DNA of 64,000 nucleotides, from assembly GCF_042139015.1 (NCBI RefSeq), contig NZ_JBHIKY010000008.1, forward strand, positions 124,001 to 188,000, given 5' to 3'. This DNA is from JBHIKY01 sp042139015. GTDB lineage: Bacteria; Bacillota; Bacilli; Bacillales; Marinococcaceae. Shown piece after piece: positions 60,605 through 64,000 of the stretch (positions are counted from its first letter, which is position 1; every line of letters begins with the position of its first letter). The position numbers were made by a program, and so were the translations under genes. The notes under the pieces were generated by a model, which was given only the letters and a program-made list of their open reading frames with translations, was not told where the DNA came from and ran no database searches.

Positions 60605-61750
60605 TCAAGAAAGACTTCTGGTTCGTTTTTGTATCTTCTTTATTTCTGATGCAATATATTCTGTATCGTTTTTTGTTGTCAGGTAACCAAAACTGAAACG
60701 TATAGAGCTCTCCGGCTCTGGACCGTCTTTGTACATAGCTTTTAAAACATGAGAGGCCTGAAGACTTCCTGCTGTACAAGCAGAGCCGCTGGATGCGCAA
60801 ACGCCTGCCAGGTCAAGGTTTACTAAAAAAGACTCTATATTCGCTCCGGGGAAATAAAGATTTACGATATGAGGAAGACGCTCTGCTTGTTTTCCGTTTA
60901 CTTTATATTGTACATTCTCTTTATCCAGAGATTGTAAAAAATGCTCAGTCAAAGAAGCATACTGCAAGTTTCGTTCCAATTCTTTCGATGTAAACAGCTT
61001 CACCGCGGCTGCAAATCCTGCAGCAGCTGCCACATTTTCAGTGCCTGCTCTTCTTTTTCTCTCCTGTTCGCCGCCAATAATCGAAGGTGCAAGTGGTGTG
61101 TTTTTTCTCACATATAAAAATCCAGCACCTTTAGGCCCATTAACTTTATGTGAAGATACAGAAAGAAGAGTAATGGGAATCTCTTGAACATTTAAAGGGA
61201 CCATCCCATAAGATTGTACGACGTCCGTGTGAAATCCAATCTCATGTTTAGCTGCAATTTCCGCCAGAGCCGAAAGCGGCTGCAGGGTTCCAACTTCATT
61301 ATTTCCGTGCATAATCGTCAATAATATGGTTTCGTCTGTTATGGCGGCTTCTACATCCCCCGTGTTTACAACTCCGCATTCATTTACAGGTAAATAAGTC
61401 ACTTCGAAGCCCTGCTTCTCAAGCAGTTCACAAGAATGAAGCACAGCATGATGCTCTATTTTTGAAGTGATGATATGTCTGCCTTTGTCCTTGTTAGCAT
61501 AAGCAAATCCGACGATAGCAAGGTTATCTGCTTCCGTGCCGCCGCTGGTAAGCACTATTTCCTGAGGATCAGCTGAAATAGAATGCGCGAGTTGAATTCT
61601 TGCTCTGTCAAGAATTTGTCTTGCTTCCCGTCCTACTCTGTGTATACTTGATGGGTTGCCATACTGCTTCTGCATAACCTCCATCATTGCCATGGCTGAG
61701 TCCTTGTGGACGGGCGTAGTCGCGGCATGGTCGGCATATACTGTTTTCAT
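60605..61750 (-). CDS. yrvO: Cysteine desulfurase YrvO (IscS/NifS type)
   Basis: PLP-dependent desulfurase that supplies sulfur to MnmA for tRNA thiolation. The 381-residue protein starts MKTVYADHAATTPV; the PLP lysine is in LLSVSSHKVNGPKGAGFLYV (~200) and the catalytic Cys in GVCASSGSACTAGSLQ (~325). I use the ATG at 61748-61750, about eight bases after AAGGTGTG; a GTG four codons before overlaps that site. Lies between cymR and mnmA as in B. subtilis. Confidence 0.96.
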   Translation of the reverse strand: MKTVYADHAATTPVHKDSAMAMMEVMQKQYGNPSSIHRVGREARQILDRARIQLAHSISADPQEIVLTSGGTEADNLAIVGFAYANKDKGRHIITSKIEHHAVLHSCELLEKQGFEVTYLPVNECGVVNTGDVEAAITDETILLTIMHGNNEVGTLQPLSALAEIAAKHEIGFHTDVVQSYGMVPLNVQEIPITLLSVSSHKVNGPKGAGFLYVRKNTPLAPSIIGGEQERKRRAGTENVAAAAGFAAAVKLFTSKELERNLQYASLTEHFLQSLDKENVQYKVNGKQAERLPHIVNLYFPGANIESFLVNLDLAGVCASSGSACTAGSLQASHVLKAMYKDGPEPESSIRFSFGYLTTKNDTEYIASEIKKIQKRTRSLS

Positions 61751-61774
61751 TTGCGGTCTCACACCTTATTGTCT

Positions 61775-62194
61775 TTAAATATAAAACATAAAATACTCTT
61801 GGTCACCTTTGTCCTCGTAGGTAGCCAGGTATTCAAGAGTTGTATTATCAAGAACATCTTTTACCGCGTCCCGGATCTTAATCCATAGATCTCTTTTCGC
61901 CGGCTCTTCATCATCCATTACTTCTACAGGGCTGATCGGCCCTTCAAGGACTCGGATAATATCTCCTGCCGTGATTTCTGAAGGCTCTTGAGCCAGCATA
62001 TATCCACCGTAAGCTCCACGGACACTTTTTACCAGCATTGCATTTCGAAGCGGAGAGATCAACTGTTCAAGGTAATGCTCGGATAAGTTATTTTCTTTTG
62101 CAATTGATTTAAGCGATACCGGCCCTTCACCGAATTTCTTTGCCAATGCGATCATAATGGTGAGTCCGTACCGTCCCTTTGTTGATATTTTCAC
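61775..62194 (-). CDS. cymR: CymR, Rrf2-family repressor of cysteine metabolism
   Basis: CymR represses sulfur assimilation and cystine uptake genes, in B. subtilis in complex with CysK. The 139-residue protein begins (M)KISTKGRYGLTIMIALAKKF with the winged helix LKSIAKENNLSEHYLEQLIS (~25-45) and ends EYFMFYI; near-identical to my recollection of B. subtilis CymR. It has no Fe-S cysteines. The start is GTG 62192-62194 after GAAAGAGGTGG. The first 68 bp overlap the C-terminal coding region of the membrane protein gene upstream. Confidence 0.95.
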   Translation of the reverse strand: MKISTKGRYGLTIMIALAKKFGEGPVSLKSIAKENNLSEHYLEQLISPLRNAMLVKSVRGAYGGYMLAQEPSEITAGDIIRVLEGPISPVEVMDDEEPAKRDLWIKIRDAVKDVLDNTTLEYLATYEDKGDQEYFMFYI

Positions 62195-62828
62195 CTTTTC
62201 CACCTCTTTCAATCAAATACTGCACTAATTTTTTTGTTTGAGGCATCGCAAATCCAACGACCTGTCCGATACCAAAACAAAACAGCAGTGTTCCTATAAA
62301 GACCGTGCCGCCCAACAGCCAGCCAACGACAAGTACTACTACTTCCATTATTCCTCTTACTCGAGATACCTTCCAGCCTGTCTTTTCCTGAAGAGTTATC
62401 ATCAAACTGTCTCTAGGTCCTGCACCGCATTCAGGAGCAATATAGATGCCGATTCCATACCCTATCACAATTATACCGATAAAAAGCATCATTAGTTGAT
62501 TTATAAAAAGTTCAGGGGTAGGGAGCAGGAGCATAAAAATGTCTATAAATATCCCAACGAGGAGCATATTGATTATGCTTCCAGCCTGCGGAGCTTCTTT
62601 GCGCATTACAGCCGTGGCTGCTATAATCAGAATGCCCATAACAATACTCCACGTTCCGACCGTTAATCCAAATTGTTTTTGCATACCGATATGGAGGACA
62701 TCCCATGGGGCACTGCCAAGCTCCGCTTTAATCATCATGGCAATACCGAAAGTCATAATAATTAGTCCAGCCATAAAAATAAGCCACCTTGCGGCAAGGT
62801 GCTCCGTCCTTCCGTATCTTCTTTCCAA
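62127..62828 (-). CDS. YczE/YyaS-like integral membrane protein (COG2364)
   Basis: A 233-residue membrane protein with five or six transmembrane helices and the family traits MIKAELGSAPWDVLHIGMQK, GIGIYIAPECGAGPRDSLMI and WLLGGTVFIGTLLFCFGIGQ. B. subtilis YczE relatives affect 4'-phosphopantetheine-dependent antibiotic synthesis, but the mechanism is unknown. The start is TTG 62826-62828 with GGAGAG upstream. The C-terminal 22 residues (after IERGGKG, reading ENINKGTVRTHHYDRIGKEI) overlap the beginning of cymR in another frame, which suggests either a recent extension by stop loss or coupled translation. Confidence 0.85.
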   Translation of the reverse strand: MERRYGRTEHLAARWLIFMAGLIIMTFGIAMMIKAELGSAPWDVLHIGMQKQFGLTVGTWSIVMGILIIAATAVMRKEAPQAGSIINMLLVGIFIDIFMLLLPTPELFINQLMMLFIGIIVIGYGIGIYIAPECGAGPRDSLMITLQEKTGWKVSRVRGIMEVVVLVVGWLLGGTVFIGTLLFCFGIGQVVGFAMPQTKKLVQYLIERGGKGENINKGTVRTHHYDRIGKEIR

Positions 62829-62938
62829 TGTAATCCCAACTCTCCACTCACAATTTCTTTCTCTCTTTTTTCACTACGTCATTATAGCATGAAATAAATT
62901 GCTTTTGCACGATTTGCTGTTCAGCCGGATTCTGATTA

Positions 62939-62967
62939 TTTACATTATACAAATGTATACGTATAAT
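62939..62967 (+). promoter_or_regulatory. Sigma-A promoter of rarA
   Basis: TTTACA (62939-62944) and TATAAT (62962-62967) are 17 bp apart. ATTATAC (62944-62950) and GTATAAT (62961-62967) form an inverted repeat with a 10-bp gap overlapping the spacer and the -10. Confidence 0.85.
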
Positions 62968-62968
62968 A

Positions 62969-62980
62969 GAACTGACGTTC
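62969..62980. promoter_or_regulatory. LexA-like box at the rarA transcription start
   Basis: AGAAC-TGAC-GTTCT (core GAACTGACGTTC at 62969-62980) matches the Bacillus LexA pattern GAACN4GTTC and directly follows the -10. It has the same 5-bp arms as the box at sda. LexA control is inferred. Confidence 0.55.
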
Positions 62981-63011
62981 TTAAACTTATATATAGGAAG
63001 GAGCACGACTC

Positions 63012-64000
63012 ATGAACAAAAATCAGCCTTTGGCTTACAGGATGAGACCCGGCTCCATTGATGAAATTATCGGACAGGAGCATCTGCTCGGAGATGGCAG
63101 GCTTCTAAATAGAATTGTAAAAACAAATAAGCTTTCTTCCATGATTTTATACGGACCGCCCGGAACTGGGAAAACGTCAATTGCAACTGCAATTGCAGGC
63201 AGTACAGACACTCCTTATAAAATGCTCAATGCCGTCGTTAATAATAAAAAAGATATGGAAATCGCTGTTGAAGAAGCAAAGATTTCAAATCAGCTAATAT
63301 TAATTATGGATGAAGTCCATCGTCTTGATAAAACCAAACAAGATTTTCTTCTCCCCCATTTGGAAAAAGGACTGTTAATATTAGTCGGCGCCACAACAGC
63401 GAACCCGTATCATTCCATTAACCCTGCGATTAGAAGCCGCTGCCAGATTTTTGAAGTAAAACGACTTCAGCCGGAGCAAATAAAAACTGCTCTTTTTCAT
63501 GCTCTTGAAGATCAAAAACGTGGATTGGGTGCTTACAAAGTCGATTTACATGATGACGCAGCTGATCATCTGGCTACAGCTAGTGCAGGTGATGTAAGAT
63601 CAGCCCTAAATGCTCTTGAATTAGCGGTTTTATCCTCTCCCCCTCATACAAATAGCGGTACAATTTCTATTTCTTTAGCTGTCGCGGAAGAATGCATTCA
63701 ACGAAAAAGCTTTCAGCATGATAAAAATGGTGATGCCCATTATGATGTTCTATCTGCTTTTCAAAAATCGATCCGCGGGAGTGATCCAGATGCGGCATTA
63801 CATTATTTGGCGAGATTAGCAGAGGCAGGCGATTTAATAAGTATAGGCCGCCGCTTGATTGTCACTGCATATGAAGACGTTGGGCTTGCGAATCCACAGG
63901 CCGGCCAGCGAGCACTTGCCGCAGTGGAAGCCGCAGAGCGTCTCGGCTTCCCTGAAGCGAGAATCCCGCTCTCCAATGCTGTGATAGAGCTTTGTCTATC
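63012..64000 (+). CDS. rarA: RarA/MgsA, AAA+ replication-associated recombination protein (3' end cut by window)
   Basis: RarA acts at stalled replication forks and is related to clamp-loader subunits and to eukaryotic WRNIP1. Only the first ~329 residues of about 420 are present. It begins MNKNQPLAYRMRPGSIDEII, then GQEHLLGDGR, Walker A ILYGPPGTGKTSIATAI (~52), Walker B LILIMDEVHRLDKTKQDFLL, sensor LVGATTANPYHSINPAIRSR, and the C-terminal part with SIRGSDPDAALHYLARL and RLIVTAYEDVGLANP. GGAAGGAGC precedes the ATG at 63012. Divergent from the YczE-like gene. Known as yrvN in B. subtilis. Confidence 0.95.
   Translation, partial: MNKNQPLAYRMRPGSIDEIIGQEHLLGDGRLLNRIVKTNKLSSMILYGPPGTGKTSIATAIAGSTDTPYKMLNAVVNNKKDMEIAVEEAKISNQLILIMDEVHRLDKTKQDFLLPHLEKGLLILVGATTANPYHSINPAIRSRCQIFEVKRLQPEQIKTALFHALEDQKRGLGAYKVDLHDDAADHLATASAGDVRSALNALELAVLSSPPHTNSGTISISLAVAEECIQRKSFQHDKNGDAHYDVLSAFQKSIRGSDPDAALHYLARLAEAGDLISIGRRLIVTAYEDVGLANPQAGQRALAAVEAAERLGFPEARIPLSNAVIELCL

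Noticed and set aside
62912..62925. 14-bp sequence ATTTGCTGTTCAGC also present at 24175-24188
   Set aside because: Several identical 14-mer pairs are expected by chance in 64 kb, and the palindrome is not completed at the second site.
1..64000. CRISPR arrays, insertion sequences, prophage genes, tRNA and rRNA genes
   Set aside because: Looked for repeated spacers, transposase or integrase motifs, and rRNA or tRNA-like segments; none seen. All large ORFs are accounted for by chromosomal gene families.

Overview
The window is an ordinary chromosomal segment of an endospore-forming member of the Bacillaceae. This follows from gene content (spoIIP, gpr, sda, an uninterrupted sigK, comER/comEA/comEC), from gene order matching the Bacillus subtilis yqe-yqx and yrr-yrv regions, and from strong AGGAGG-type ribosome binding sites with many TTG and GTG starts. 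A complete seven-gene Mrp Na+/H+ antiporter operon and the acidic character of several proteins suggest a salt- or alkali-tolerant organism; that is inference. I see no rRNA, tRNA, CRISPR array, insertion sequence, integrase or prophage.

Layout. 1-5.7 kb (minus): the class I heat-shock operon hrcA-grpE-dnaK-dnaJ-prmA behind a sigma-A promoter and a perfect CIRCE operator. 5.7-13.2 kb: hemW, lepA, yqxA, spoIIP, gpr (with a textbook sigma-G promoter), rpsT on the plus strand, and holA. 13.5-19 kb: yqzM, comEC, an O-acetylhomoserine sulfhydrylase gene where comEB would normally sit, comEA, and divergent comER. 19-24 kb: the yqeG-yqeH-aroE-yhbY-nadD-yqeK-rsfS-yqeM operon, which covers ribosome assembly, NAD and shikimate functions. 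24.3-24.8 kb: sda, with DnaA boxes and a LexA-like palindrome in its promoter region. 25-31 kb: mrpABCDEFG. 31-38 kb: hup, sigK, a HesB-like gene, a candidate structured non-coding RNA, an S9 peptidase, a Nudix hydrolase, yrhC, mtnN and yrzA. 38-45.7 kb (minus): yrrS, greA, trmR, mltG, yrzB, ruvX, yrzL and alaS, with an alanine T-box. 45.7-49.8 kb: a sigma-54 activator, a -24/-12 promoter and the proline catabolic genes rocA-putB. 49.7-56 kb: yrrI and a MurNAc-type operon (murQ, a CUT1 ABC importer without ATPase, a MurR-like regulator). 56-62.8 kb (minus): a zinc-ribbon protein, recD2, yrrB, mnmA, yrvO, cymR and a YczE-like membrane protein. 63 kb to the end (plus): rarA, cut by the window edge; prmA is cut at the left edge.

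Most of the window is conserved housekeeping sequence. The items most worth a second look are the candidate ~165-nt structured RNA at 33.05-33.22 kb, the paired LexA-like boxes at sda and rarA, the MurNAc operon that pairs an etherase with an ABC importer but has no kinase, the metY insertion in the comE operon, the sigma-54 proline locus between alaS and yrrI, and a gene overlap at the start of cymR. All calls rest on reading the sequence and on memory of families; no database search was possible.
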